A stretch of DNA of 64,000 bases from Mauremys mutica. Its lineage: Eukaryota > Chordata > Testudines > Geoemydidae. The position numbers and the translations under genes are program-made. Positions 1 through 13,028 of this stretch are shown piece by piece. The DNA lies in the NCBI RefSeq assembly GCF_020497125.1, contig NC_059079.1, positions 49,611,114 to 49,675,113 on the forward strand, given 5' to 3'. Positions within the stretch are counted from its first letter, which is position 1, and each line of letters starts with the position of its first letter. Below the pieces are notes generated by a model. The model ran no database searches. It had not been told where the DNA came from and saw nothing but the letters and a program-made list of their open reading frames with translations.

Positions 1-463
1 GCCATATCACATTGGCGGCTCATAGTCATCCTGTGATCAACCAATACTCCGAGGTTCTTCTCCTCCTCTGTTACTTCCAACTGATGCGTCCCCAGCTTAT
101 AACAATAATTCTTGTTATTAATCCCTAAATGCATGACCTTGCACTTTTCACTATTAAATTTCATCCTATTACTATTACGCCAGTTTACAAGGTCATCCAG
201 ATCTTCCTGTAGGATATCCCGGTCCTTCTTTGTGTTAGCAATACCTCCCAGCTTTGTGTCATCCGCAAACTTTATTAGCACATTCCCACTTTTTGTGCCA
301 AGGTCAGTAATAAAAAGATTAAATAAGATTGGTCCCAAAACTGATCCCTGAGGAACTCCATTAGTAACCTCCCTCCAGCCTGATAGTTCACCTTTCAGTA
401 CGACCCATTGTAGTCTCCCCTTTAACCAGTTTCTTATCCACCTTTCAATTTTCATGACAATTT
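1..463 (-). mobile_element. CR1 LINE fragment, reverse transcriptase region
   Basis: Reading the minus strand gives a stretch of CR1-family reverse transcriptase without an obvious stop. It contains a PQGSVLGP-type motif (around 335-360), then the catalytic block FADDTKLGG (around 262-288), then the conserved stretch ending in MKFNSEKCKVMHLG (around 120-165). The copy is 5'-truncated near 463, as CR1 insertions usually are, and its 3' part continues beyond the left edge of the window. It is a dead partial copy with no independent function. The family call rests on the RT motif wording; the exact breakpoint near 463 is approximate. Confidence 0.85.
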
Positions 464-1848
464 GCCACTATAAAATATATATGTTGACATTACATATCTC
501 TTACTACAAACATAACAATATGTAGACTTACAACTTGTTAAAATACTTAAGTATACTTTTCCAGAAAATTTTATTTCCAAAAGATATTTTTAGATATGCA
601 GTCCTGTTAATATTCATGATCACTTCCTGAGCAGTTAAAAAAAAAACCTCTCATTTTAGTGAGCACCTCATTTGGTCTCACTCAACTTCAGTTCATTTGA
701 TGTCATGATGCAAAACATTAAAGATGGAAAAAGAACAGTTTGTCCCTTTCCTGCTAAGTAATAATTTAAAGGGTCTTTCCCCTTAAAAAAAATATTTCTG
801 TGACATGATAGTAAGGAGATTGGAGCAAGTCTGTGCATTTAATACAGAGGGAACTATTCTGATTTCTAACCTAACAGTGAGCAAACCACATTTACCCTGA
901 AGAGAATAGGACACTCCAGGGCTCAGCACATTCAAAAAATCAGGCCACTTCTATTTCAGTTTGTGTGTGCACGTGTGTGTGTTTTCCACCCACCCCTCTG
1001 GGAGAAGAGGAGAATGAGTAGCAGCAGCAAATATTTTAAGCAGAAGATATCCAGGCAGCCATATTGCATACTACAAAACTTCAAGTAACACAGCAGAGAC
1101 ACACAGTGTTTGTTCTGGGGTAAAGTCTCAGCTGAGACACATAGGGTTAAATGTCCAGTTGGGTAAAGCTACTTTATCAAGAGTTTTTATTTGTATTCCT
1201 TTTACTCCTTAAAACAAAAAAGTGAAAGTGAGTTTAACAAATCTCACCTTCTCACAGAGAATGAATTTACAAAGGGATATAATGTCCTTTTAGGTGTAGT
1301 CCCTTATCAAGGGGCAAAGCGTAAACTGTGCTGCCTCAGCAGCAGTCCCAGAATACATTGTATCTCTGGGACACAGAATTTCTCTCTCACTCCCCTTTTG
1401 GTCTGGAGAAGAATTACCTTACTGTATCCCTTGAAAGAGTATAACCTATATCCTCATCACACCTGGCCAGCAAATGGTGAGCAAGGAATCAGCACTCCAT
1501 CTAGTCCCCATCCACTTGCTGGCAGTGGGGGTTGTTTGGAGCATGGGGGCTGTGTTCTTCATCAAAACAGGACCCAAGCTTCAGGTAGATCTTGGACCCT
1601 CAATCCCGTATTCAGCTGACAAGACAAGGATATGATCTAGCCCAAACCAAGTAAAGTAGTTTTGCCAGGATGAATTTCTATAGTTAGAAAAAGGATCTAA
1701 AACCTAGTTACAAGTGACTAAGACCAATACTGCATCTGCAGTTGTGTTACCAGCAATTCAGAAGAAAAACTTGCCTCTGCACCTTAAAAAAAAACAAAAA
1801 ACAAAACCACATACACACAATCCTATGCTTTATATTTGAAACTTAGGC
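464..1848. other. No gene seen
   Basis: AT-rich DNA with short A and T runs and a short TG-rich stretch near 960-985. The longest open frame (1191-1619, +) has no recognisable domain and no coding-like neighbour, so it is not called. Confidence 0.6.
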
Positions 1849-2150
1849 CTTATCTACACTGGTAAGTTTCTACGCAGTAAAGCTTCCTTCTGCAGTGTAA
1901 CTCCTGAGCTGTACACACTGCCAATCCACTTTGTGTGCAGAAACTCCTCAGTTGCAGCATTGCAAAAAAACTACCTCAGACAGAGTTGTAAACTTTACAG
2001 CACAGGCTCCAGCACTGTACTAGCAGCGTAAACACATTACAGCGCAGAAAGCAATCAACTGGCCTCTGGAAGTGTCCCATAATCCCTCAAGTGGCCGTTC
2101 TGCTCATTGTTTTGAACTCGTCTGGCTGCCCTGAAGGCATGCGCCCCTCC

Positions 2151-2533
2151 TAGGGTGACCAGATGTCCCGATAAAATCGGGACTGTCCCAATTTTGAGCA
2201 GTTTGTTCTGCGTCACAACTGAAGTATGGTCGGGATGCCATTTGTCCCGATATTTTGTTTTAGGCTTTTTTTTTTTTTTTTTTTTTGGTTACACTCACCC
2301 ATCCGGTGGGTCCCTCAGTCGCGGATGGTCTTCGGCGGCATTTAGGTAGTGGGTGCTTCTGTCTTTGGCAGCAAGACTTATCCTCTGCTGAAATGCCACC
2401 AAAGACCATCAGCGACTGAAGGACATTCCACCGAATTGCTGCCGAAGATCCGAACGGGTGAGTGCAACAATTAAAAAGGCACCTCCCCCCCGTGGCAGTC
2501 CCGATATTTTACAGTTAGCATCTGGTCACCCTA
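2151..2533. mobile_element. hAT-type non-autonomous element, perfect 8-bp TSD
   Basis: The termini are TAGGGTGACCAGATG and its inverted copy CATCTGGTCACCCTA. The flanks are a perfect 8-bp duplication, GCCCCTCC at 2143-2150 and again at 2534-2541, the hallmark length for hAT transposons. Inside is a T run (about 2266-2286) and a second, inner inverted repeat: the GGTGGGTCCCTCAGTCGC region near 2303-2322 pairs with the segment near 2405-2440. No protein is encoded. The copy is inserted in the older element at 1849-3232. Confidence 0.85.
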
Positions 2534-2685
2534 GCCCCTCCCCTTTCAAAGCTCCATTTCTGATGGCCGTTGTGTGTTGTGCTGATCTGCTTTGGGGCAC
2601 AAAGCAAACCATTAATGTGGAAAGCTCATGCTGTGGAATGCTCCTGCTGTTGAGACAGGGGTGTGTATGTGTGTGTTTGAGTGCA

Positions 2686-2714
<29 letters not shown>
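2686..2714. repeat. (GA)n microsatellite
   Basis: About 14 GA dinucleotides in a row, preceded by a short GT-rich tract. Several open frames cross it, but they are repeat translations, not genes. Confidence 0.95.
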
Positions 2715-2716
<2 letters not shown>

Positions 2717-3232
2717 TTGCTCTGCAGAGAGCTGGGGAGGGAGGCAGGGGCTAATGTCAGGGTTTCCTCCTCCCCCTGCCTCAGGACTGGTTGCTTCCTG
2801 CTGCTGTCTGAACTTACAAAACAGCATGCTGACACTATCTCTGTCCCCCAAAACACACGGTGTCTCCCCACCCCTCCATACACGCACACACACACTCCCT
2901 GTCACACATACTGCCCCCCACACTTCAGTTGAAAAGCAGCTGGCAATGTAGTAGGACACCCATGGAACAATGGGATTGAGAAACCTGCATCATGTGATGC
3001 TGTGCCTGCCCCATGAGGCATTGCAAACCCTTCCCAAAGTACCCTGTGGCCAGTTGCACAGAGGGATAGCTATGACAATGCACTGCTCTCTTTGCCATTG
3101 CAAGAGCTGCTAATGTAGATGTGCTCCGCCATCACAAGGAGCACAGTGTGGACATGCAACAGTGGTTTAATTGCAGCGCTTTAATAAAAGTGATATAACT
3201 TGTTGCGCAGAAACTTGCCACTGTAGACATAC

Positions 3233-3854
3233 ATTTTATATTCATCTGAAATGGTTTAACAGAATGGCTTGTAGAGGGAGGGTATGTGGAAAAAGAAGAA
3301 AATATTTACTATAGTGGACAGCATCCATCTGACTTGTAACCAAAATATATGAACTGGGGAACAGTATTTTTAATGCATTGGAGAAGCACCGCAATAAAAG
3401 GGTTTTGTATTAAATTAATTCATGGTTTGGAGCACTTCAACTCCCAGTCCACAACATATTGCATATTGGAAGTTTTACAATTATAAATGGATTCTAAATA
3501 TACATATAATTCTAGGAGATAAACCTCTCCAACATCATGCCTACGATTTTATGTATCTTTATTGTATCTATCAGAGAGCTGGCTGCCTAATTAAAGTACT
3601 TTGTTAATTTTATCAACAAAAAATAAGCTGTTTAATGTCCCAGTAAGGTGCCATCTGGGGCAATAATAATGTTCATCATTTATAGGCTGTGGCCTTAGAT
3701 CTCAGACAGTTATAACTGCTAAATTAAGAGCCTTTTAAAAAAACATTTGTATGAATTATATTAGTAATTCCAAGTGGCCTTGTTTAAATACTTCTAAAAG
3801 GAGACCTAGCTCTACACAATAACAATTATACACTTTTTCTTCACTTAGTAATAT
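3233..3854. other. No gene seen
   Basis: AT-rich sequence with no motif, repeat end or coding signal that I can support. Confidence 0.6.
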
Positions 3855-3862
3855 TTGAGTAC

Positions 3863-3983
3863 TAGGGTGACCAGATAGCAAGTGTGAAAAATCGGGACAG
3901 GAGTGGGGGGTAATAGGCATCTATAAGACAAATCCCCAAGTATTGGGACTGTCCCTATAAAATCAGGACATCTGGTCACCCAA
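3863..3983. mobile_element. Short hAT-type MITE (121 bp), same termini as the 2151 element
   Basis: It starts TAGGGTGACCAGAT and ends ATCTGGTCACCC plus two decayed bases. The flanks carry an identical 8-bp duplication, TTGAGTAC, at 3855-3862 and 3984-3991. The interior differs from the 383-bp relative at 2151 and holds short inverted blocks (ATCGGGACAG near the left, CTGTCCCTATAAAATC near the right). It is non-coding and was presumably moved by a hAT transposase supplied from elsewhere. Confidence 0.85.
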
Positions 3984-3991
3984 TTGAGTAC

Positions 3992-6095
3992 AGCACATAT
4001 GGCAGCCAAAAGTTACTCATTATCAGTGTTTCTCTACACTTCTACTAGAGAAGAGATTTGACAGAGTAAATTTGGTCATAGAAGGTATCATGAAATGGTG
4101 AGAGCAGAGTGTTTAACATCAAGAGGAAGTGGACTATGACTGAATGCTGCCTAGGCCTTCATATGTCATGGAGCTCTGGAATAGGATTTTGCCACTTGGG
4201 GGACACATAGCCTGAAGCTTGCCTTCTGTTGAGCCAGAGGCAGAATAAAGTCTGCACAAGTTTCAGTATTCAATAGGTGCTGTGTCAATTGGCAAGGGAC
4301 CAAGACCTGTTTTTATGTTAGACTGGGATTTGTTATCTAGGATTTCTATTCTATTATTTTGGTTTGTGCAGATTAAAACATGTTTTAGGAAGTAAACATC
4401 TGGAAACAACAGGTCCCTATTTTATCCACTACAAATTATGCAAAGAATAATATCTCAAAGGACCAGCACAAGGTCTATGCACCCTTTTCCTGAAGGCTTA
4501 TGTAGGATTTAAGGGGTACACAGACCTTCTAATATTACCATCTGTCATGATTTTATCAAGCAGCTTAGAATATTTGGTGTTCTTCTTAAAGCCCAAGCTC
4601 CTGGAGTCCTGAGCATATATAAAAATCTCAGTTTTCATTTCAATAAAAAAAAAGTTTTAGCCCTTACAGGCATGGAGATAAGCATGAAAATGTGACCTAA
4701 GCACTCTGTAAATGCTCAAAAACCAGAACATACAGAAAAAGAACCCTTTCCTCCCTGCTCATTATTTGTAAGTCAATCTCATTATTTGTGGGATTCCAAC
4801 TAGTAATTTTTGAGCATTTTGGGTTGGGGTTGACCTTTGTCCTGTCCCTCAGCACCCCGGTGAATTTTATTTATTTTATATCTCTGAATGAAATGTAAAA
4901 TGGATTTTTATGTCTTGTTAACACAAGATGGTGTCCCCATCAATAAGAGGTTAACACATTTTGGGGTTTCTGCATAGGACAGGCCTGAGCAGTTTGCAAG
5001 TTGTTTCTGTTCATTCTGTCTCAGGTGCTACATTGTTGCTTCCACTTCCTCCTAAAGTAGCAGCTAGCCTCTCTGAGCTTCCTCTCTTTTAAAAGCACAT
5101 TTCCACCATGGATTACTCAGGAATTCTTCCTGGAAAACCTACGGATGGTTTTATTAGGATGTGAAGAAGTCATTTAAAATTATTTTAAAAATACAAAGAA
5201 AAAAAAGAGTATTCAGCTGGAGGAAGAGGTCTACATTTTAGTAGTCACTCCAACATTTCTGCCCCACAGTGTTCAATGATGATTACAAAACACTATAAAG
5301 AGTTGTGTATAGCTAACTCTGATTATACAATTTGCATGTCCCACTGCTTGCTTTCCTGTGAGCACCGACCCCCAGCAGAATTTACCTCATTACCGCATGA
5401 CCAGTATCTGAAGTATTTTTTTTTAACTTCGCATATCCCTATTATCACAAGATTATTTATAATTGGTTATATATGCTTTGTACATTCATTTAATTACAAT
5501 ACTTAGCACTTCTAGCATGTCTTTCCTTGTACATTTAATATGGTCCTGATCTAAAGCCCAGTGAAATCAACAGGAGTTATTGATTTACTTGATAATATGA
5601 AAAAGCAACAAAAATGAGGAAAATGTGAAAGCGTGGAAATTACAGCTTCTTTTCCTCAGTTTTGCCAGAAATCACCATTTACTGTTTAGAACAATTTTTC
5701 TACATTGAATTGCTGACCCATTAACATTCAAAGTTGGATGGGAGTCTGTTCCAAAATGCACATTTTGTTTATGCATCTATTTCAGTGGAACTATTCACAG
5801 ACAGATCTCAGCCACAATACTGAAGAAGAAAGCAGAAGAGAAAAGTTATAACATTGTTTTAGCTAATCTGTATATTTGAATGTCAGGACATTGGTTTGGA
5901 TGAACACAGATCCATATCCTGTGGATTTTATGTAGAAAATATGAAATAATGTGGTCTGAAGGTTTTATCAGCATGGGTTTGGGAGGGCTAATTGTGCACG
6001 AGTGTTGTTCAGTCAATCTAAATCAAGAGCCACTTAGAACAGTGGGGGGTCTGCAAAGTTCTTTAGTTTGGGTTTGACAAATACTATGACTTTAT
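3992..6095. other. No gene seen
   Basis: AT-rich non-coding DNA. A short TGATCTAAAGCCCAGTGAAATCAA segment near 5547-5570 resembles half of the foldback element described at 6096. No convincing gene or boundary is visible. Confidence 0.55.
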
Positions 6096-6166
6096 GGGCC
6101 TGATCCAAAGCCAGCTGAAGTCATTGACAGTCTTTCTATTTACTTCAGTGGACCATGGGTCAGGTT
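6096..6166. repeat. Short foldback element (GATCCAAAGCC...CAATG core)
   Basis: GGGCCTGATCCAAAGCC...GAAGTCATTGAC pairs imperfectly with the following ACTTCAGTGGACCATGGGTCAGG, so the 70 bp forms a decayed hairpin. It belongs to a group of small palindromic repeats in this window with related cores. Confidence 0.5.
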
Positions 6167-6739
6167 TTATACAGGGTAAAGCAGGTTTCACAGATAATTA
6201 ATACATTTTTGGTGCTTACATTCTGTCACATTGGGTTTTCCCATTGTGACAGAATCACAACTCAAAGGAAGTATAAAATTTGAAACTTAAAAATACTTAA
6301 AAATACACCACCATCATTTGGCAATTCAGTGGTTGCTTTTCTTTTAGGCATTAGTGTTACTCAGACTTTTCTCCTTAAAAAGGAAAATGTTTAGATTTCT
6401 TGAAAGATAACCTCTACTGTATTTTGACTGAAAATACAAATGCCTACCTTCCTTGTTTTTTGTCTCAGTGTGCCTTTAGAGGGAAATGTCCTTTGCCTAC
6501 AATTCTGTGTGACATTTTAGTAGCAGCTGGAAAATGGCTTAAAGTTAGTCAAGTAATGAGAATAGAACCAGGACTGTGAAAGTCAAAGAAATGAAGAATG
6601 AAAAAAGAAAAAGGTAAAACAAGAATTATGCCCGCTGAGATGTAAAAGAGAAGCAGTAAGAGTGTGAAATTCATCCATTGCAAGGACTAGCCTAAGGCAG
6701 AAAGACCAGGACAGAGCACTTAGAAAGTTGAGTCATTGA

Positions 6740-7022
6740 ACATGTCTACATTGCAATCGAAGGTGCGATTGCAGCTCAGCTAGGAGTATCCATGCTAACT
6801 TAGATCTAGCTAGCACAGCTACAAATAGTAGTGAAGATGCAATGGCTTCTGAACTGGTCAAGCCCATCCAGAACCCTGGGTAGGTACTCACATTGCTAGC
6901 CTACTCCAGGGTCCATGCTGCTTCATCTTCACTTCTATTTTTAGCTGTGCTAGATAGATGAATGATAGCACAGGTGTGCCTACCCAAGCTGCAATCACAC
7001 CTCCGATTGCAGCGTAGACATA
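6740..7022. mobile_element. Palindromic non-autonomous DNA transposon with ~36-bp TIRs
   Basis: The left end (about 6741-6776, CATGTCTACATTGCAATCGA...) matches the reverse complement of the right end (about 6986-7022) across some 36 bp. Both contain the ATTGCAGCT block. The inner parts also pair (TAGCTAGCACAGCTA near 6808 with TTAGCTGTGCTAGATAG near 6940), so nearly the whole element is one long hairpin. No coding capacity and no clear TSD. Confidence 0.7.
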
Positions 7023-10000
7023 CCAATAAACAAAGGGTGGGCTTTTTAGAAGTGTTGAGCAACGATTTAACTCCATTCACAATTAAGAAAAGTGAGCTGA
7101 GGTAGGCCAATGCTAAGCACTTCTGAAAATCATCCCTTAAATGTGCTATAGTACCACCTACTGCTTCAAACATTCTCTCTTTGCTGGGGTGGAGTGGCTG
7201 TGCCTCAGAGAAGGATCGATTCCTTAGTTTCATATGTGTTTCCTAATTACTTGGATACATTTATCCTCCTTTTAATTCTATTTATTTTTCAGTGCAATGG
7301 TTTAAACTGAAATAGAGTGGTTTCAAATTGGGGGGGAGGTCATATGTCATTACTGATGTATTCATATATTTCAACTAATGGTGGAAGGTAATGAGAAAGC
7401 ACAAGGGGGGTTCAAGTAGATTACAGAGACTGGTTTGGGTTAATAAAAACAAGCTTGCATTGACAAATTCTGGGTCTGCTTCACTTGGAGATAAAGAATG
7501 ATTACTTTTTGCCTCAGTGTGAGCAATGATTAAAATGATGGATCGTAATTAATACAGATGACTATTATAACATCAAGTTCTTTACTCAAGAGGAGGAGCA
7601 AAATGATGAATGATTTTACTTGAGGAGATAAGCAAGCAAGGAAGGTTGGGAATACAAATTAACTCCTGACCAGTGGCTCATAACAAACTGTATTAAGAGT
7701 TTCACATTACAAAGAACTGCAATGGCAGAGGTAGGATCAAAGGCTTCCCAAGAGCATAGCAGTCAATACTACTGGTTGGTGTCATAATTAATTTCCTTTC
7801 ATAGTAAGAAATGGAATAGTAATGTGTCAAACAGTTCCAAATTATTTTCCACGTAGACCCACCTGGCTGACCTATGGACAGGGCAGAATTTGTGCAGTAG
7901 ACAGTTCAATTAATTTTGGTACATTTAAGTGTGTGTTGCTTTAATATATGTTACACTAAACTCATTAACAGAAGTCTTTTTTTTGGCGGGTGGGTGGGAA
8001 AGAAACGCTACCCAAACAAATTAAGAGAGAATGAAAGACATTGGTCTAGAACCTTGGGCTTTGAATGTTAATCATTTAACAAGAACAAGTATCCATCCCA
8101 TCTGTCCACCCATCATATTGTTATGGCAGGTATGATCAAATGGTTCTGTTACAAGTCTTCCAAGTTCATTTTCTTAGAATGTAAGCAAATTTTAAATATT
8201 CGAAGAAATGTTTCAGTTATCTGTGGAAAGAGTTTCTTGGAGAGGGAACTGGGCAGGGCAGTTTGTTCTGTCTTGGTCTCTAATTATAATTAGTTCTTGG
8301 GGCAGAGTTGGTCCCTTGGAACCACACATTGGTGTTGAGTTGAGATTCCTGAAGGAAAGGAGTGTAAAACAATTTACACCTAAAATGTACCTAAACTCCA
8401 AATCACTGATTTCTTCTCCAGTGGGAAACGGATCCTCAAGGCCCCAGACATTCTGCTACCATTCAGTAGAGGGTTAACACAAAGTGTCAGAATAGGCCAC
8501 TGGTATTGGAAGAAGGGGCAACAACATTAAATTATATTAACAGGAACTGCATCCTCATATCCCTCATCAACGTGAGCCTTGTAGGTCTCTATTCAGACGG
8601 AGAATATGTGATGGTGGTTTTTGCTGTCTTGTCTCACAGTAATCATATCAGGCCATGAAGTTCAAGAATGAATTTGGCACTCTTACAGGGTTCCTTTGTA
8701 AGGGCTTGATCCAAAGTGTCAGATCCGAAGAGCATCACTTTCCTTACAATATTACAAAGAACATTTTCAAGTTCCACAATACATTTGCAGATGCGTATTA
8801 CATTCAAATACAGATGTTAGAGGCTGCAGTAGCATACCGCTCCCAGCTACCACAAAAGTTGATGCATCAGTTTTCCCATACTCAGTAGTATCCTGATTCT
8901 GAACTCTCTCTTCCACAACTTAACGGTATGTGGTACATTTCTCTACAGTACTCTTCATAGTATTTCCTAAGTATAGCTAAGCCACTTTTCATTCTTTTGG
9001 TATCACTGTAGACAAAATTTAAACCTTCGTGCTTTTAAGAACAAAAGACCCTTTACGTCTTTCGACTTGTTCTGATATGGAGAAAGAGGTGGGGAGGAAT
9101 AACTCAGCCAATGATAGTTCCTATACTTCTATCCTAAATTAGCAGTGCTAAAACAGGACACACAACGTTGTTTTTCCTAACTGAACAAACTGGGCCTTGG
9201 GATTTTCTTTTATTCTCCAGTATCCCCCTCCCAATGAAAACATACTTCATTTGTAACAGCTATGCACTATGTTCACTCACATCAGTTACCTGCAAAAATT
9301 CAGTACTGAGACTAAAACATTCTGCCATGATTTACACACAAACTGGTTTATTATGATTGGGTTAAAAATGATAACCAGAATACCTAAAACATAGTGTATG
9401 CCAGTAGCAGTGGAATACAAGAATATTTTGTCCATTGACTCAAAGCTATAATAGTCCGCAATAAGCTTCAACAGGAAAATAACTTGTCAAAATCATCACC
9501 TGAAGAAGTAGGTGTCAGCTTGCTAGAACACTGCTTATTATATGCTTGACTGGAGCAACAGAAATCTGTGAAGAAATATGCTGGCATGTACAAGATAGCA
9601 AGGCTCATATTATTTTCATCCCACTGAGTGAATCCTAATGTGAGTTACATTACCTTTCCCTGCCTATTTGAGATGGTCACTTGGGAAGTCAGTGAAGATG
9701 GCACATCTTTCAGGTAGGTGATGCTTTCTATGATATTCCTGCTTTGCATCTCTTGGATGAATACATGTGCAATGGTTTTGAAAAGCAGACTGTAGAATAG
9801 CAGAGCTATAGTAATATCACCATCTGTAGCAATACATTAGTGACCAGCAAAAAACATTAGTGATTTATTAACAGCAGCAATGTAACATATGGATCACATG
9901 GCACTTTATCACCTCCAAGGAAAACGAACAAAATTTATGAGACAAAGTCAATTTACTTCAAGAATAGCTAAAAATAAGAGAACTAGTCAACAGATGTGTA

Positions 10001-11495
10001 TGTTATAAAAGGGTGATAGCTCCATGGAGGCCTCTATGCAGCATTAGAAAAATAAGTAGTAAAGTTTAAGCTTTGGTAAAAATTGTCATTCTTTACCTGA
10101 AATGAGTGGATGCAATTGATATACATGTGTATTTATGCCAGTAATAATGTAACCAGCAGAAGGATGCCAATTTAATGTAGGAAACAATCAAAGACTGAAT
10201 TTGAAGCTGGTAATGTATATGTTCTTCTCCAAGAGAACACTAAAACCAGGTGCCTAATAAGGGAGATAACACCTATTTATAATTGTAAATGGAATTGTAA
10301 CTATCATTACATTGCTATTTACAATATGGGACTTTCATTTGTATACACCAGGGGTTCTCTTCATTGCAGAGGTGATGTATGGGAGGGGCATGTAGGGTCA
10401 TGTGCCTCCCCAGATTTCTCAGGATGCTCAGCACTGAGGAGACAGTGCTCTCCCTTGCAGCTACACTCTCCGCATGTCCATGCATCATGGGGAGGGAGGA
10501 AGCTCCTCCCCCTAACCCCCATGGGGCTGCTTCTCCTTCCCTTCTGTTGGAGTCACAGCACTGCTGCCTGCTTTCCAGACCACCTGATCAGGTGAGTTAG
10601 GTGGTGGAGGCTGAGGTAACGTATGGGGTGATCACTTATCCCACAGAAACTGTCAATTGTGCCCCCCCCCACTAGCCACAGTTATATGTTGCCTGCTCCC
10701 CTCCTCATGTTTACAAAGGTTCTGATGCCCTTGCATAGCCTAAGTGGTTTGCTGAGGGCCTCACAATAAATCATGGCAGCAATAGGGTTTCCTGACTTTC
10801 TTATTTGCCTTGCTGTCTTGCTCAATCCTGTATACCACAAAATAAGGCTGCTTTTGCATTGCTGTCAGTTTACTTCTCATTAAAATCAACTCTGCTTCTT
10901 AAAGTTTAAAAAACCCACATGCAATAAGAATAGATTCTAACTCATCCATGCTTTTCTTTGGATGATGGATACAAAATTCACATTTGAGGATTCTATCCTC
11001 AACACATTAGTGATTTCTCTTCTGAAGCTCTCACTCTGCACGAAAGCACATTCTTAAAGCCATCCTTATACACAGCAAAGCCCTTAAGCAAAGACTAAAG
11101 TCCTTTGTTGAATCAGGGCCAAACTATATGAAGACAGTATCATATGAAAAGAAATATAAAACATAAGTGGTATTGCCTGCTCCTCTGGGAAATGTCCAGG
11201 TCTATCTGGTTAGAATGCAAAGCCATACACCTGTACACTTACCATATTTTCTATTTCATTTGTTAATTATCAAAGATGTTTGTCTATCATCAGGGTTTAC
11301 TCCCTCCCAGCTCATCACTTTCAGCTTTATTCTGCAGTGAAGGAGCCATGCCGAATGTGTGATGTCATTCATTTCCATGACAACTGTTGGAATATTGCAA
11401 TTTCACTGTAGGTTCATATAAGAGAATATGAGTAGAAACAAAAGCTTGTAACAAACACAAATCTCTTACTGTGGGCAACTCTGGCTAAATATAAT
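7023..11495. other. No gene seen; one unassigned G/C-rich block
   Basis: Mostly AT-rich non-coding DNA. The block at about 10340-10690 is richer in G and C and resembles dispersed reptile repeat sequence, but I found neither termini nor coding motifs. The open frames here are short and show no domain. Confidence 0.5.
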
Positions 11496-11579
11496 GGGTG
11501 ATTTTCAGTGGAAAAACTCCAGTTAACCTCAATGGGAGCAGAATTAGGCCAAATCTGGGTGCCTTTGAAAATCTCACCC
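11496..11579. mobile_element. 84-bp foldback MITE, GGGTGA...TCACCC ends
   Basis: It starts GGGTGATTTTCA and ends TTTGAAAATCTCACCC, inverted copies of each other apart from a 2-base insertion. The centre contains CCTCAATGGGAG, like other small foldbacks in this window. TA-rich flanks make a TA target plausible. Non-coding. Confidence 0.6.
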
Positions 11580-12400
11580 TATATCTCTGAGATCATATAG
11601 ACTTGGCTCTGTCTTTCATAGCTGTTTCTCCAAATTGTGATGGAAGCAGTCAATATGTTTAGTTCCAAAAATCTCACTTCCAGTAATCAATATTTTATAT
11701 AAATATTTCTTACTGTTAACATACCAATAGCATTAGCAACATCTAGAATTAAGTTTGCCTAAGAGCTCCTGTTTCCAGTTACTCAAAACCTTCTGAAATG
11801 TTCATGTTTCAAGCTGAAATATTCCAGGCTTGGTGAATTATTTTGGCAAATTTAAGCACTGATTGTTGTTTTGTGGGGAATATGGATGGAGGCAAACCTC
11901 CATTACCAACAACAAAACATATATATTTTATTTCAGCACCTCCATCCTGAAATTTCTGGTTGTAGAAGGCCAACATTTGGCATAAAAGTAGTCCTCAGTG
12001 TGAAGTTTCTTTTGAGTGTTCCAGTGGGAATTGGTAATGTCTGTCTGGGCTATGTGGGGCTGAAAATTGCAATCCCAGGTATGAGTTATCAGTAATATGA
12101 ACATAATTTTGCATAATAAGCAATTGCCAGTTTGCCACTTGCCAAATTGACAATGTTTGATAAGTATCACAGAAGAAATGAGTCTTAAGGAAGAATCTGA
12201 TGGAGGTAGTAACCCATAAAGTTAGTTTTACTATATAGTACCAATGGAGATTTGTGTGTTTATAAAAGACCAGAGAAGATAACCCCTTATCAGCTGAATT
12301 TATACCTACAATTTATTCATATAATTCTCTGAATGCTGTACAACTTCCCTTTAATATAGTGGAAACCATTTTTAATTTTAAAACTGCTTTTAGTGTAGGC

Positions 12401-12690
12401 CAGTAGTTCTCAAACTGTGGGTTGGAACCCCAAAGTGGGGCGTGACCCCTTTTTAATGGGGTCGCCAGGGCTGATGTTAGACTTTCTGGAGCCTGGGGCC
12501 CAAGCCTGGGACCTGGGCAACAGGGCTTGTGCTTCTGCCCTGGGCTCAGGTTACAGGCCTCCCTGCCTGTGGTTGAAGCCCTTGGGCTTTGAGTTTTGGT
12601 CCCCCTGCAGCCCAGGGTGGCAGGGTTTGGGCGGGCTCAGGCTTCGGCTGTGTAGTAATATTTGTTGTCAGAAGGGGGTTGTGGTGCATA
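12401..12690 (+). mobile_element. hAT-type element fragment, left terminus only
   Basis: The segment begins CAGTAGTTCTCAAACTGTGGG, the typical outer end of several vertebrate hAT families. It continues into GC-rich interior with repeated CCTGGG/GGGCTT words. The matching right terminus is absent, and the sequence runs into AT-rich DNA with a TTTAGGCACCTAGATGCC foldback near 12708. It is probably truncated. The 107-codon frame across it (12417-12740) is not a recognisable protein. Confidence 0.6.
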
Positions 12691-12956
12691 GGGCCAGAGT
12701 TTTAAAACTATTTAGGCACCTAGATGCCTACTGTCCCTAACTCCCATTGAAATCTTTGAAGGGAACTCTGCTAACGTGAACTAAGGCCAAGTTACCTCTG
12801 AATGAGACCATCTGCACAGAGGTTCAATGCAGTGTAACTAGTGCGCTTTTAATTTACACCTTTAGTTAATTTGGCGTATCTTTCCTCAGAGGGTGTGTTT
12901 GCTGAAAAACAAAGGTTCTAGATTGTAAAGAGCCAGGGATAGAAATACAGAGGTCT

Positions 12957-13028
12957 GGGGTGAAATCCTGGTTCCAAAGAAGTCAATGGGAATTTTATCA
13001 TTGACTCAGTGCGGCCAAGACTTCACCC
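12957..13028. repeat. Short foldback element
   Basis: GGGGTGAAATCCTGG near the left and CGGCCAAGACTTCACCC at the right are imperfect inverted copies. The centre holds AAGTCAATGGGAATTTTATCATTGACT, another small inverted pair. Same type as 19843-19914. Confidence 0.6.

Larger units (their letters stand above)
1849..3232. mobile_element. Non-autonomous DNA transposon with ~28-bp imperfect terminal inverted repeats
   Basis: The left end (1849-1878, CTTATCTACACTGG...) and the reverse complement of the right end (about 3203-3232) match over roughly 28 bp with few differences, both including the block AAGTTTCT. There is no transposase frame inside. The element was interrupted later by the hAT element at 2151-2533 and contains a GA microsatellite. 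I could not define a convincing TSD, so the superfamily is open. Confidence 0.6.

Noticed and set aside
2612..2959. Overlapping ORFs on both strands around the GA repeat
   Set aside because: They are open because simple repeats lack stops in several frames; no domain and mirrored coding on both strands.
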